From assembly GCA_002007465.1 (NCBI GenBank), contig LNAC01000231.1:262494-326493 (forward strand): a stretch of 64,000 bases of DNA, given 5' to 3'. Origin of the DNA: Ailurus styani (Eukaryota > Chordata > Mammalia > Carnivora > Ailuridae). Made by a program: the position numbers and the translations under genes. The notes beneath the pieces were generated by a model. It was not told the DNA's origin and made no database searches. It worked only from the letters and a program-made list of their open reading frames with translations. Below are positions 48,289 to 60,032 of this stretch, piece by piece (the first letter of the stretch is position 1; every line of letters starts with the position of its first letter).

Positions 48289-48506
48289 GGGCGCCTGGGT
48301 GGCTCAGTGGGTTAAAGCCTCTGCTTTCGGCTCAGTTCGTGATCTCAGGGTCCTGGGATTGAGGCCCGCATCGGGCTCCCTGCTCAGTGGGGANNNNNNN
48401 NNNNNNNNNNNGAGCCTGCTTCCTCCTCTCTCTCTGCCTGCCTCTCTGCCTACTTGTAATCTCTCTCTCTGTGTCAAATAAATAAATAAAATCTTTAAAA
48501 AAAAAA
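48289..48506 (+). mobile_element. CAN-SINE, sense, inside the L1, with an N gap
   Basis: GGCGCCTGGGTGGCTCAGTG, GTTAAAGCCTCTGCTTTCGG and the tail AAATAAATAAATAAAATC are present. AAAAGAATGAGATTT repeats perfectly at 48274-48288 and 48507-48521. An 18-N run interrupts it. Confidence 0.95.
48394..48411. other. Assembly gap, 18 N
   Basis: The flanks TCAGTGGGGA and GAGCCTGCTTCC join into the ordinary SINE sequence if the shared GA is overlapped, so probably no real sequence is missing. Confidence 0.98.
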
Positions 48507-49026
48507 AAAAGAATGAGATTTTTCCATTTGTCACAACATGAATGGACTTGAGGTTACTCTGCTAAGTGAAATAAGTCAAAGAACGACAAGTACCATATTT
48601 CACTTACATCTAGAATCTAAAAAAAAAAAAACAAAACGAGCAAACAAAACAAAACAACACCCACACATACAGAGAACAGACTGGTTGTTGCCAGAGAGAA
48701 GGAGAGTTGATGGGTGGGGGGAAAAGGGTGAAGGAGATCAGGAGGTACAAACTTCCAATTGTAAAATAGGTAAGTCATGGAGATATAATGTACAACATGG
48801 TGACTATAGTCAACAATATTGTATCACAAATTTGAAAGTTTCTAAGAAAATAAATCTTAAAAGTTCTCATCACAAGAAACAATGTAAACGTGTGTGGTGA
48901 CAGATGGTAAATAGAGTTAATGTGGTGAATGTTTCACAATACGTACAAATGTTGAATCATTATGCTGTACACCTGAAACTACTATCGTGTTATATCTCAG
49001 TGATGCTTCACTTTTAAAAAATAAAT

Positions 49027-49456
49027 AAAAGACATGATCTGGGATTTTCTTTTGTTATAAAGAACGTTACCGGGACAATTGACAGAATCTCAATGAGGTC
49101 CATAGATTATATAATAACTAGTGTTTCAATGTTACTTTCCTGATTTTGATCATTGTGCTATAATTAAAGAATTCCTCATTTGAAAACAAACAGAAGAATT
49201 CCTTGTTTGTAGAAAATATTCACAAAAGTATTTATGGGAAAGAGAGCATTGTATCTGCAACTTATTTTTAACCATTTCAGAAAAATTTGATTTGTACGGC
49301 ATATGCATATACAAGTACACACACACAGATTGATAAAAGGGTAAAGCAACTAGAAACTGTTAACATTGGGGGAATCTAGATGAAGGGTATATGGAAATGC
49401 TTTGTACAATTTTTGCAACTTTTCTGGGAATCTGATAAGTCAAAACAGAGAAAAAT
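49027..49456 (+). repeat. Old repeat, right part (continues 46100-46422)
   Basis: ACGTTACCGGGACAATTGAC, CCTGATTTTGATCATTGTGC and CAATTTTTGCAACTTTTCTG complete the old element interrupted by the L1. Confidence 0.6.
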
Positions 49457-49571
49457 ATGGGGGGCGCCTGGCTGGCTTAGTTAATAGAACATGCAACTCT
49501 TAATCTCAGAGTTGTGAGTTTGAGCCCCATGTTGGGTATAGAGATTTAAAAATAAAATCTTTTTAAAAATG
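49457..49571 (+). mobile_element. Short-type CAN-SINE, sense
   Basis: GGGCGCCTGGCTGGCTTAGT, ACTCTTAATCTCAGAGTTGT and the tail AAAAATAAAATCTTTTTA. GAGAAAAAT flanks it at 49448-49456 and 49572-49580. Confidence 0.9.
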
Positions 49572-50024
49572 GAGAAAAATTAAAAGAGGAAAGAGAGATG
49601 GATAATTGGAAAATTTAAGTGATTTATCCAAAATCATACAAAAGAAGCAAAGAAGCTGTCTGGGGCTCAAAGTCATGTTCTTTCTGTCATCTCTCTCCCT
49701 GACTCTCCGTGATGACATTTCTGTACTGTAGTAATACGTTTGGGAGAGGGAATTATCTAGGCTAGCAGCTGGGTTCTTAATTCCTAGATAACTTGCTTGA
49801 ACACCCTGTGAGTCATACTGGGATTCTAAGGCAGCCAGCACAGGGGGCAGGAGTAAGTAGCCAGTCCTAGAGACACTGTCTTGGCAGCATGCCTTGTCCT
49901 CTAAGACTTGTCTAGCTGTTCCAAGGCACACTGTCTAATAAGGTAAAATTGTGACTGGCATATACCTCTCTGAAAACTATGACCTGCTAGATGTAATTTC
50001 TACCTCTGGTTAGGAGAAATATTC
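49572..50024. other. Flank with a MIR-like patch
   Basis: 49600-49690 (AATTTAAGTGATTTATCCAA, TCTGGGGCTCAAAGTCATGT) resembles MIR antisense. A 122-codon minus-strand frame at 49563-49931 overlaps it and shows no domain. Confidence 0.4.
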
Positions 50025-50073
50025 ATTTCAAGGTCATGATGGCAAGGTCATTCAATTTCAAGGTCATGATGGC
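50025..50073 (+). promoter_or_regulatory. Direct repeat with three CAAGGTCA (NR5A/ERR-type) sites
   Basis: ATTTCAAGGTCATGATGGC occurs at 50025-50043 and 50055-50073. Two TCAAGGTCA motifs (50028-50036, 50058-50066) and one GCAAGGTCA copy (CAAGGTCA 50043-50050) lie between and within. This is the extended half-site bound by SF1/LRH1 and ERR receptors. Function is inferred. Confidence 0.35.
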
Positions 50074-50329
50074 GGCATTGGCCTGATTGAACAAGGATCC
50101 TAGCCGGTGGTTTGGGGTAGAGTGATATGGTTCAGCTTTGCAGGTAGAGAAGAACAACAAATATTGGCAGGTTGGTGGGCAAATTTGAGGTCAGCCTGGA
50201 CTACAATGTTCACTGGGAACCAGGAAACAAATCAAATATTCCAGACCAAGGAAGATGCCCCTCGTCTGTGCTTCCTGTGCAATTTTCCATAATTGCACTT
50301 GCAACATTATCCTGAAATGGTCATTATTG

Positions 50330-50570
50330 TATGCTTGTCTTGTACATTAGATTCAAGCTACTTAAAAACCCTCTGTCATTCATTGAACAAACATTTATTG
50401 AGACTTGCATTGTGCCAGGTACTGTTTCAGGTGCTAAGAATACATCAGTGAACTGTTTTCAGACAAAATTTTACCTTCATGGAATGTACATTCATCATTA
50501 TGTATTCAGCACCTAACGTGATGCCTGGAACATAGCAAGTGCTCAGTAACAAATGAGAAGATGCTTAATT
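50330..50570 (+). repeat. Ancient interspersed repeat, sense (family not assigned)
   Basis: ATTCATTGAACAAACATTTA, TTGTGCCAGGTACTGTTTCA and TTACCTTCATGGAATGTACA parallel a common mammal-wide repeat. Confidence 0.6.
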
Positions 50571-51799
50571 GTAATGGGCACATATGATGATTAAGAGGAA
50601 AGGCTGGAGAGTCGTGGCCATTCAGGAACCTACGTGGCTCAATTGAGACATGTTGGAAACTAGGCATGGGTCAAAAAACTCATTCCATTCTCCCCTCTGG
50701 AGGCAATGCAGTTCCTAGGTCTGATATATTTGGAACTGCCTCTGGATCTGGAGGCTGAGTCTACAGGATGAAATTTTTACCAACAGCAGCAATTGGACAG
50801 TACTCTAGCAAAAAGGAATTGAGGGGCAATACTCAGTATTTAGTAGGTTTTCTATAGTTTAGAGTTGAATGTCAAGGACAGAAGAGAGTATTAGAAAGCA
50901 TGTGGTTAATTCTTTCCTACTCTCCCCTCACCCTCCACTTTATTCTTTTCTCTTTTTTACAGTAGCTATTGTCTCCACTTCAATTGCACAGATGACCAAG
51001 AACTAACAATCTACTAATACAAGCATTCCATTTTGAGTATCTATAATTACTGGCAAGTTCCTCATTAGTTTCTTCATTCATCCTGTTTCTGTCCTGGGAG
51101 ACAACTCAAGAGTTCTAATTGCTCTTTCTTATAATTTAGGTATCAGAAAATCATTCTCTAATATTCGAAGACATGGCTAAATGTTCTCTTTATGAAAACA
51201 TACATGCATCCATCTTTTCTTGCTTTCTTTTATAATGGGACACGTTTCCTTCTCTCATCTGAGGTTCCTTCCTCCACCTGTGTTCTGAATTTCATCTCTT
51301 CCCATCAGTATGGAGTTCCCAGTCACTTTTCAGTCTATTGCAATCATCACACTACTGAATTATTCTAAAGAAGCTCAAGACCCTCTTCAGTAGTACAATC
51401 AAGAGACATTTTTAGCAACAATTTCACTTACACCCTGCATAGCATTGTATCGGCAAGGCTGACCACTTCCTCACACCTGGTTGCCTTTCCTTCTCCTTCC
51501 CTGGCAGCTCCTCTTTAGGCTTTTGGTGGACTTCCCTTCTTTCATTCCTTCCTTAAGATTTGTTTTCTTCTGGGTCCTGTCCAAAACCTTGTTCCCATCC
51601 CATACCCTTTACCTGGGAGATTTTATTCACTCCCTTCACTTTACTTAACAAGTATAAGGTAGTAACTCATAAATCTCTATCTCTTTCCAAATTACTTTCT
51701 GGGGCTCAAGATCTATTTATGCGTCTACCAGATGCATAGATTTATGCATAGATTATGCATTTACTAGACCTCTCCAAGAGAAAACCTTACTGGTCCTCA
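50571..51799. other. Flank, nothing firm
   Basis: From about 51290 the sequence becomes pyrimidine-rich and may be the more diverged 5' part of the L2 that follows. No exon recognised. Confidence 0.35.
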
Positions 51800-52605
51800 A
51801 ATTCAGCACTTACAGGATGGAAACCTCTTGGGTTCTTTGTCAAGCCAGGAATCTGGGTATCTTTCTACAGTCCTCTCTCTTCTTGCCACATCCCCCACAT
51901 ATCCACTCATCACCAGGCCCTGTCAAGCAGGTGACCTAAATATCTCAGGTCATTCTCCTAGATCTATGTCCACCACCATTATAGCTCTGGCCCTGATGCC
52001 TACAATAGCCTCCAATGTTATGCCTTCTCATCTGTCCCCCACATTCTGGCCAGGGTAAGTCTTCTAAATTTGAATGGATCTCCACCCAAGACCTGTTGGG
52101 GTGTCTCTTCCTGGACAAGAGATTGAACAGCAAGTCCCCTCAAGAGCTTCGGCCTCATTTCCTCCTATTTTTCCATGGCATTCTGTGTTTCAGCCATACC
52201 GAACTACCTGTAGTTTCCCAAATTTACCCCACGCTCTCACTTCTCTATCTTTAGAAATGCTGTACCTTCTATCAGGATGATTTTCCACGTGCCATGACTC
52301 TTATCTTCACACCACGGCTTCCTCTTCAGGTACACAGGCTGCTCCTCCTTTGTCTAGGTACTCTTCTTGCTCGTAGCTTGTTTGTCCCTTCCTCTTATGT
52401 TACAGCTTCCTTATATCAGACTACTGACAGTGCCTCTTCTGTGCATCCACACAGTTCCCTAGTCTTCTCCCATCAAAACATCTGTCACATTACATTGAAA
52501 TTGGAGGGCAGGGATAAGTCTGTCTTGTTCAGAGTTGTGTCCTGGAGTCTAGCACAGTAGCTACTTGAAGTACCTGCCAATAAATACTTACTAATTGAAA
52601 AATAT
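51800..52605 (+). mobile_element. L2 LINE 3' region, sense
   Basis: It ends with GGAGGGCAGGGATAAGTCTG, CCTGGAGTCTAGCACAGTAG and CCAATAAATACTTACTAATTG, the usual L2 terminus. The upstream CT-rich reading frames on both strands are remnants of the LINE and not genes. Confidence 0.7.
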
Positions 52606-53689
52606 GTGTTTTTTTAAAGATATGATTTGAATGTACATTCTCAAATCACAGAGGAAAGCTTATTTAATTTTCTAAAGGAATAGTTTTTAATCTGCTTCTT
52701 GGAACGCTGGGAATTCCATGGAGATGCCTACTGGCTATGCCAATGGGAGGACAGGTGAAGTGGAGTAGCCTGTTCAAGTTTCTACTGCTTTGTGTACTAA
52801 AGGATTTTGTTTTATTTTTCTTTCTATGCCCTCATCTATTCCAACACAGCAAGTTCCCACATCGTTGGAGCCTCATCTGGAATACATGTATGGTGTATTA
52901 GTTTCCTATTGCTGCTGTAACAAATGACCATAAACAGTGCTTGACACAAATTCAGTATCTTCTTCAGGGATGTCAAAAGTCCAAGAGGGAGAGACAAGTC
53001 TCATTAGGTGAAAATCAAGGAGAGGATGTGGTCATCTTTGGGAACTACTGTTCAGCCTACCATAGATGGGTTTCCCCTAAACATGTGTGCATATGTCCAC
53101 TTTCTTGAATGCACATCATCCACATTTTCCTGAAATGATCAAAAAGGGTCATGGATCCTGCCAAAACATAAACCATATTCCCAGTACATTTAGTTATTAG
53201 AAACCTGTTTCAAACAACATATTTACATACATGTTTTCAGGACCATATCCAAATGCATAAAACACCAGTAAGTAAATTAATGCAAACTTTATGGGAGGGT
53301 AGTTCAGCAAAATACATTTAAGTAAAAAATACACAGGGACTAATTCAAAAACTCTACTGCTGGGACTTTTCCTTACCAACAATCACAAAAACAAAAACTG
53401 CAAAAGAGATCAGTTATATGACTTGAACATGACACAGTTATTATAAAGAATAAGGATGATGAGAAAGACATATGAATGAGAAAGACATTCAAGATAAAAT
53501 ATTAAGTGACAGAAGTACAAGATTTAAAGTCTGATCTCTCTGTGTAGTTTTAGAAAGGACTGTGTATATATTGGTTCCCAAACTAATTTGGGGGCACATG
53601 AGAAACTATTATTGGAGTGGGGGATGGTGGAGAAAAAGGAAGACTATTTTATTTACATTTTTTATTGTGTGTAGGTACTTCTTTATTTT
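52606..53689. other. Flank with one old repeat
   Basis: 52895-53065 (GTATTAGTTTCCTATTGCTG, GTAACAAATGACCATAAACA) is an ancient mammal-wide repeat I cannot name with confidence. Otherwise unassigned. Confidence 0.5.
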
Positions 53690-53890
53690 CAAAAAGAAGG
53701 TCAGATGCAGCTCACACACTTCTAAGTACTATACACGGATAATTTTACTTAATTCTCACATCTTTATGAGTTTGGAACATTTTTATACCCACTTGGCAGA
53801 CAAGAAGGTTCAGGCCTATGATGATTAAGCCAGTGTCTAATGTCACACAAATTGAAGTCTATTTGACCTAAATCAATGCTCTCCACTGGT
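53690..53890 (-). mobile_element. MIR-like SINE, antisense
   Basis: AATTTTACTTAATTCTCACA, CACTTGGCAGACAAGAAGG and TTAAGCCAGTGTCTAATGTC match the reversed MIR layout. Confidence 0.6.
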
Positions 53891-55580
53891 GCTGTCCTTT
53901 TGTTTTCTTTGCTCTTATTTTGTCATGTCAATATAAAAATCCTAATAAATATCATCACACATGTTTTAATACTGGTGAAAACTTTCTCAAATGTCAGAAT
54001 TAAAAGTATCCTTCCCCTGAACATGTTGTAAATCCAAACAGAAATTACTATATCACAAGGACCCCAAATTTTTGAGGCCTAATGTGTTCAAAATGTGAAG
54101 AATATTTTTAAATTTTTAATGAGAAGTATTACTCAAAATGACAGCATGGATAAACACTCATAAGGAGAACAATAAAAAGAAATAAAGAGGAGGGGAAATG
54201 TAAACAGGGAAAAGAATAGAAAAGGAATGAGAAGAAAATTTATGACATTGTGCTAACGCTGGTGATTTACAGCTTTAAGGAAATGCTTTATAAGAGTAGT
54301 CCAGGCTATCATTTCTGACACCTGTAATTTTTTTCCATTATAGGCACTAAAGAAATACTCCATTTCCATTACAGACAGGATGAGGTTGGGGTATTTTTCC
54401 ATGAGAAGATGATACCACTAAGTCACATCTAACATGCTCTCAAGCAATTGCTTCCACATACTGGCATCCCTCTTTTTTTTTTAGGGAAAATAATAACAAA
54501 AATAAATAAGCAACTTATTGCCTCTTCAGATTTGCATATGGTCTAAAAATAATTTGCCCAAACCTTTTCCAGGTGAAAATTGCAATGAGTCCTGTCAACT
54601 TGATTCAGTGTTTCACGAAGGTTCTGATGTGAGCCAGTGATTGTAAGATCATCCTATATGCATCCTTCCTTTCTGATTTCTTTTACCCTAGCTGAATCTC
54701 TTAGGTTAATTTGCTTGCATTGTTGCTTTCTGAATGATCCCAGTGCAGTATTAAGGGTAGTTATCAGGTAGTTCTCCTGAATCCCTTGGCTAAATTAATG
54801 ATGGTTAAATTAATGTGGCTAAGTTAATGGATTCTGACTTAATAACTGTGGGCCAGTCTCTAGCCCAAGGCTAACTATTCAACTGTCTGTGGAAATAGTG
54901 CAAATGAAGACCCATATACAATGTCACTAAACATTTAAATGTTAAAATCAAGCTATCAAACTGTAAAGAATAGTATATTTATTCCCTATCTTGACAAAAA
55001 TATCTTGATAATAAAATTTTTTAAAATATGTAAATCATGATTTTATATAACTGAAAGAGAACAAGCTTTCGAGAAAAGGTAATTTTATTGTTATTATACA
55101 AGTTTGGGTGCTTTGTTGATTGCTGGAAATATTTGAGTGAATAACAAAATGAAGACACTTCATTATTCATAAATTGTTATTAAGTATTCCATATAATTTA
55201 TTTATTGCCTTCATTCCAGGAAAAAGAAATACTAATTTGGTTATTAAAATCAGGATTTTCTCATAATTTGTGTTCTATTAGTGGTAATGCCATATCAGGT
55301 CACTGTAGCTCTTAGACTATTTTTAATTAGAAACTGCTCAGCTGAGGAATAGCCAATAAAGTTATTAATAAAATGTGCAATCTATATGTTTGGGAATGAA
55401 ACAAAAATTTTACAAAACTTAAATGTTATTAAAGAAAATTTTATGAAATATTTTATTTTCATTGTACAAGCGTCTATCCCTTATGCAGTGATTTTCACTA
55501 TCTCTTTGAGTAATATCTTCATAAATCTATATAAAAGTGCAGGGATTTCATTTGATTTGTTCAAGTTGTCTAATAAAAAT
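53891..55580. other. AT-rich flank, nothing identified
   Basis: No gene or repeat family recognised. Confidence 0.4.
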
Positions 55581-55588
55581 AATTTTAG

Positions 55589-55806
55589 GGATGCCTGGAT
55601 GGCTCAGTCGATTAAGCTCCTGCCTTTGGCTCAGGTCATGATCTCAAGGTCCTGCGATCCAGTCCTGCATTGGGCTCCCTGCTCAGAAGGGAGTCAGCTT
55701 CTCGCTTTCTTTCCCTCTGCCTGCCACTCTGCCTGCTTGTGTTCTCTCTCTCTCATGCTCTCTCTCTCAAGTAAATAAAATATATTTTTTAAATTAAAAA
55801 AAAAAC
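55589..55806 (+). mobile_element. CAN-SINE, sense
   Basis: GGATGCCTGGATGGCTCAGT, TGGCTCAGGTCATGATCTCA and the tail AAGTAAATAAAATATATTT. The 8-bp AATTTTAG flanks it at 55581-55588 and 55807-55814. Confidence 0.92.
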
Positions 55807-55814
55807 AATTTTAG

Positions 55815-56159
55815 TTCATTTGCATTGTTTTGGTCAATAATTAAATCTGAATCTAATAAAGAATTTATAATGTCCTGTTTGCAAATTTTACGTAGGTCAC
55901 GATCAGTATAAATTTCACTTTTGTTTCCAGTTTTTAAAAACTTAAGCAAGCTGTCTCTTTGAACATTTTCTATTTCTTTACGCTTTTCAGCTTTTTCCCC
56001 CTGAGCTCTACTTTGGTATTTTTTATTTTTCTTATGATCTCAGCATGAACTCATTCTCACTAACCTAAAGGATTAAGAAATAAAATGCAATTATATTCAA
56101 AGTGAACTTAATTTGAATGTATTTTCATTAAAAATGCAAAATAAAAGTTTGTTTATCTG
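55815..56159. other. Flank between SINEs, nothing identified
   Basis: AT-rich unique sequence. Confidence 0.4.
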
Positions 56160-56370
56160 TGGGTGGTTGGTGGCTCAGTTGGTTAAGCAACCAACTCTTG
56201 ATTTCAGTTCAGGTCAGGATCTCAGTGATGAGATTGAGCCCTGTGTTGGGCTCCTGGCTCAGCAGGGAGTCTGCATCTCCCCTTCCCTTTGCCCCTCTCT
56301 CTGCCCCTTCCCTAGCTCATGCTTTCTCTCTTTTTCTCTCTCAAATATATAAATAAAATCTTTCTAAAAA
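56160..56370 (+). mobile_element. CAN-SINE, sense (left of a pair)
   Basis: GGTTGGTGGCTCAGTTGGTT and TTGATTTCAGTTCAGGTCAG with an ATATATAAATAAAATC tail. Diverged. Confidence 0.9.
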
Positions 56371-56380
56371 TGTTACATTC

Positions 56381-56568
56381 TGGGGATGCCTGGGTGGCTC
56401 AGTCAGTTAAGCATCTGCTTTTAGCTCAGGTCATGATCTCAGGGTCCTGGGATCAAGTTCCACATCGGGCTCCGTGCTCAGCGGGGAGTCTTCTTCTCCC
56501 TCTCCTTCTGTCCCTCCCCCTGCTTGTGCATGCTCTCTCTCTCAAATAAATACATTTCCTTAAAAAAT
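56381..56568 (+). mobile_element. CAN-SINE, sense (right of a pair)
   Basis: GGGATGCCTGGGTGGCTCAG, TCATGATCTCAGGGTCCTGG and the tail TCAAATAAATACATTTCC. Closer to consensus than its left neighbour. Confidence 0.93.
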
Positions 56569-57369
56569 ACAAATTTTAATGTAAATTATTTAAATGAGTC
56601 TGAGTTTATTCTGGCAAAAATTAATAAACTCTCATTAAATACTTTTACAAAAACAATATTATTTGCAATTCCTGCATTTAATGTCCATCTAGTCATCATT
56701 TAGAAAATTTATATTATACTTTAATCATGTCTAGACTTTTGTGTTTGTAGATAAAGATATATACACCCATGAATATAAGAGTAATATAAACTGTTTATTA
56801 TTGCAAAATGTTGCCTTCATGCCCGTGCAACAATGAATTGCTGATGAATGCCATGAATGTAGAAAACTAGGAAAAGAAGAACATGGATATTGGATATCAC
56901 TTCCTTCTTATCTGAGAGGAAGGGTCTATCAAACTGGCTAACTTGTCTTTTCTGTTTCCGAAGTGCTTCCACATCTCAAATCTTGGCTGCACTGGGAAGC
57001 AATGTCAGCGACACAAAGCACAAAACTTGATGGCATCCAGTGACATCAGCCTTTGTCTAGAGGAAATAAAAAAAAGAGATGCGAAGTGTTTACCCAAGGA
57101 TGAAAAGTGTCAGTCCCCAGAGCTGACGTTTAGGATTCTGTATTCTACCATGTCCGCACTGAGTGCCTCACAGATCCCAAACGACAGAAGTGGTGACCAT
57201 GCCCTCCTCCCCAGAAGTCTGTGATAGGAGGGGCCCTCTGAAGGGGGAGGCCCAAGGCCCAGAGGATGCGTGTCTGCGACCAAACACAATGATGAATGTA
57301 GCTCTTCCATGGGGAAAAGTAGTAACTGGATTTACATATGTCTCTGATACCAGGCATTGTGCTTTTCTA
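56569..57369. other. Flank, nothing identified
   Basis: 56940-57360 is less AT-rich and open in several frames on both strands. That is a base-composition effect. No protein motif or splice structure was recognised. Confidence 0.4.
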
Positions 57370-57540
57370 TTATAATGCAACAGTCTGTCTGCCATTTTTC
57401 TGCGGAGAGACTTAGGTAAGCTACTAATTCTCTGAGTCTTGATTTCTTCAGCCATAAAATGGGCTCAATAAAGCTACTTTCTAGAATTATTATAAAGATT
57501 AAATGAGTTGAAGAATGATAAAATAAATTACTGACTGATG
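57370..57540 (+). mobile_element. MIR-like SINE, sense
   Basis: TAAGCTACTAATTCTCTGAG, TTCTTCAGCCATAAAATGGG and TTATTATAAAGATTAAATGA match the 3' half of MIR in order. Confidence 0.75.
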
Positions 57541-58502
57541 CCTATTTTCATTATTCTTGATATAAAATTTATCCTTCCACTCTCTATTCCATTTTTTAAC
57601 CGATACATTCCATCAATTCTTTCTGAGATAACCACAGATTAAAAAAAAAAATAGATGGGTTGTTTTCTAAAGAAGGAAATTTCATGCCCAAGGAAGTCAT
57701 TCTGCTTCCCCCAAACTGTAGAAAACAGTGACTACCATTCTACGTCAACCTTGGCACCCTGGCTGTCCCCTACTGTGGGAGCAACTCCTTCGACATGGCA
57801 GGGCCTACTTCTTAAATTCATGACTCAAGCTCTCAGGCCCAACCGCACCCAACAATCCTGCCAACTGTTCTTGCTAGTCCAGCCCCTATTTTAGATCTTG
57901 TCTGCCTCAATCAGATGTTCTACCCCTCCTTGTTCTCAGCAGCTAATCGTGCCTCACTTCATGGAGAAAACAAGTTCATAAGATAAGAACTGTCTCACCA
58001 AACCTATAAAGTTAACCTCATTGTACCCATCCCTGTCTCCACCTTCTCACTTCTTATCTGTGTGCCCCCTTCTGCTTGTGCTCCTGATCACACTTCTCCT
58101 GATGTTTCATGGATTTCTCATCATAAATCATTAGATCACTTTACTTCAATTTCCCTCTTTTTCTTAGGTCTTTCCCATCACTATTTAATTATATTCATGC
58201 TTCTCTTTTCTTAAAACTAAAAACAAAAACAAACAAACAAAAACATTCCCTAGACCTATGCTATCTTTCTTTTACAAACCTACTTCTTGAGTGAGTTGAC
58301 TCTATTCATTGTTTCAGTTTCTCCATCTTCCACACATTCCTCAAACCATTTCCATCAGGTTCCACATTACCGAAACGGTTCTCATCAACATCTTCAAGGT
58401 CAGTTCCATGGTGCCAAAGATAATTTTTCAAGATGTTGATTTGACTTTGGGCAGCATTTAATACTGTTGATCCCTCTCTGCTTCTTAAGACACTGTCTTC
58501 TC
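57541..58502. other. Pyrimidine-rich flank, nothing firm
   Basis: It may include diverged L2-type sequence between 57900 and 58430. No exon recognised. Confidence 0.35.
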
Positions 58503-58652
58503 TGGGGTTTCTGGGGGGCTCAGTGGGGTAAGTGTCTAACTTTAGCTCTGGTCATGATCTTGGGGTCCTGGGATGGAGCCCCACATCTGGCTCCTCACTC
58601 AGCAGGGAGTCCACTTGTCTCTCCCTCCCCCTCAGCCACTCCCCCTGCTCCT

Positions 58653-58698
<46 letters not shown>

Positions 58699-58723
58699 AA
58701 ATAAGTAAAATCTTAAAAAAAAA
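58503..58723 (+). mobile_element. CAN-SINE, sense, with expanded (TC)n
   Basis: CTGGGGGGCTCAGTGGGGTA, GGTCATGATCTTGGGGTCCT and the tail CAAATAAATAAGTAAAATC. The pyrimidine domain holds about 20 TC units at 58653-58694. Confidence 0.93.
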
Positions 58724-59830
58724 CAAACCCAACTAATTAACCTATCTTCCATGACTCTCATGGAATTGCCTTACCTTTCTTTGTCTATCTATCCAGCAGT
58801 ATCTATTTAGGTGCCCCTGGCAACTCCTCCTCTACTCAGTTCCAAGACTTTCAGGGTGCTCTTCCAGATAATGTTTCTACTTATCCCTCACATTCTCACA
58901 CAGCAACCCTACCCACTCCTGTCCCCATGGCAAGACACTCTCAGGGGCAACCCAAACCATCTTAAGAAGGGAAATTATCAGATCACGTCTCTGGGGATTT
59001 CAAAGGATGAAACTTAGCTCTATCCAGGAGGGTGACTAGTGATAGCAAGAAACTGTCCTATTTCTCTGTTCTTTAGCCCTGTCTACCACAATGTTGTCTT
59101 CATTCTCAACCAGTCTTTCTCTCTTAACATTCAAGAGAGGCACTGGCAGCTCCAGACTTACACGGCCTGGGGTTCTAGAAGGGAAGAGACCAACATTCTT
59201 CTTGTATCTATTTCCACTCTTCCCAAGAGGGTTCCAATAAACTCCCTTCGGTACACGCTCACCCTGAACAAAGCACTGTGGCCAGAGGGATGGGGCACTT
59301 AGAGAGTCAGTCTGGGTCCAACCTCTGTGGTAGGTGTAGGGCAGAGTGAATCCCAGCCAAGACACTTGAGTGTCCTCACAGGTCGTCTGAGGAAGGGGAA
59401 GAGATAGTAGTCAAGAAAACAAAATACACACGCATCGCCTTATCATTTTTTGTCAGTAATTTTCTTGTCTCTATTTCCAGCTTAATTATGGGTCTTGAAC
59501 TCTAGAACTTCATATCCAACAACTTTCCAGTCCTACCTTTTTTCTCTTTTTGGAAAATATACAGGGAAATTAAACAGTTCCTAAGAAATGAACTCATTAT
59601 TTTCTCCCCTAAAATTTGCTTCTCCCCCTCAATCCTCTCCTTCAGCCAATGGTAGTTCCAGCCCCCCAACTGCTCAAGCAAGATACCTAGTAGTCTTCCT
59701 GGGTGCTTCCTTCTCCCCAGCTAGATAGATAGCCACATTTAATGGATTTTCAGGTGCTCTGACTTTTAAATAGTTATCTGTCGAAATCTTTTCGGACTGC
59801 AATGGTATAAAATCTAGAAATCAACTGATA
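58724..59830. other. Flank with one old repeat
   Basis: 59100-59370 includes the CACTGTGGCCAGAG signature shared with 42800. The 109-codon minus-strand frame at 59036-59365 lies over it and is not taken as a gene. Confidence 0.4.
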
Positions 59831-59840
59831 CCTCATCTGT

Positions 59841-60022
59841 TTTTTTTTTAAGACTTTATTTTTTTATGACAGAGGGAGAGCACAAGCGGGGGAGGGGCAG
59901 AAGGAGAGGGAGAAGCAGGCTCTTGCCTGAGCAGGGAGCCCTATGTGGGGCTCGATCCCAGACCTCAGGATCATGACCTGAGCTGAAGGCAGATGCTTAG
60001 CCGGGTAAGCCACCCGGATGCC
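59841..60022 (-). mobile_element. CAN-SINE, antisense
   Basis: TTTTTTTAAGACTTTATTTT begins it and GCCACCCGGATGCC ends it. CCTCATCTGT repeats perfectly at 59831-59840 and 60023-60032. Confidence 0.95.
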
Positions 60023-60032
60023 CCTCATCTGT

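Larger units (their letters stand above)
46423..49026 (+). mobile_element. L1, sense, 5'-truncated, with target-site duplication
   Basis: It runs from ORF2 (AAAACCTAAGGACTTCACCA, GAGGCATCACATTGGCTGAT, GATGAATGGATAAAGAAGAT) through the 3'UTR (GCTGTACACCTGAAACTACT) to a short A-rich tail. Reading frames are broken by stops and shifts, so it cannot encode a reverse transcriptase. A 17-bp repeat with one mismatch flanks it at 46406-46422 and 49027-49043. Two CAN-SINEs lie inside. Confidence 0.93.

Noticed and set aside
46423..49026. Possible intact reverse transcriptase
   Set aside because: The L1 is 5'-truncated and all frames are broken by stops and shifts.
49563..49931. 122-codon minus-strand frame
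   Set aside because: It overlaps the SINE end and a MIR-like patch, and the translated sequence has no known motif.
51828..52560. Group of CT-rich frames on both strands
   Set aside because: The region ends with a typical L2 terminus, so these are LINE remnants.
56943..57455. Several overlapping open frames on both strands
   Set aside because: They overlap in a less AT-rich stretch with few stop codons on either strand. No domain, no splice borders and no known family.
59036..59365. 109-codon minus-strand frame
   Set aside because: It lies over an old interspersed repeat and has no recognisable protein content.
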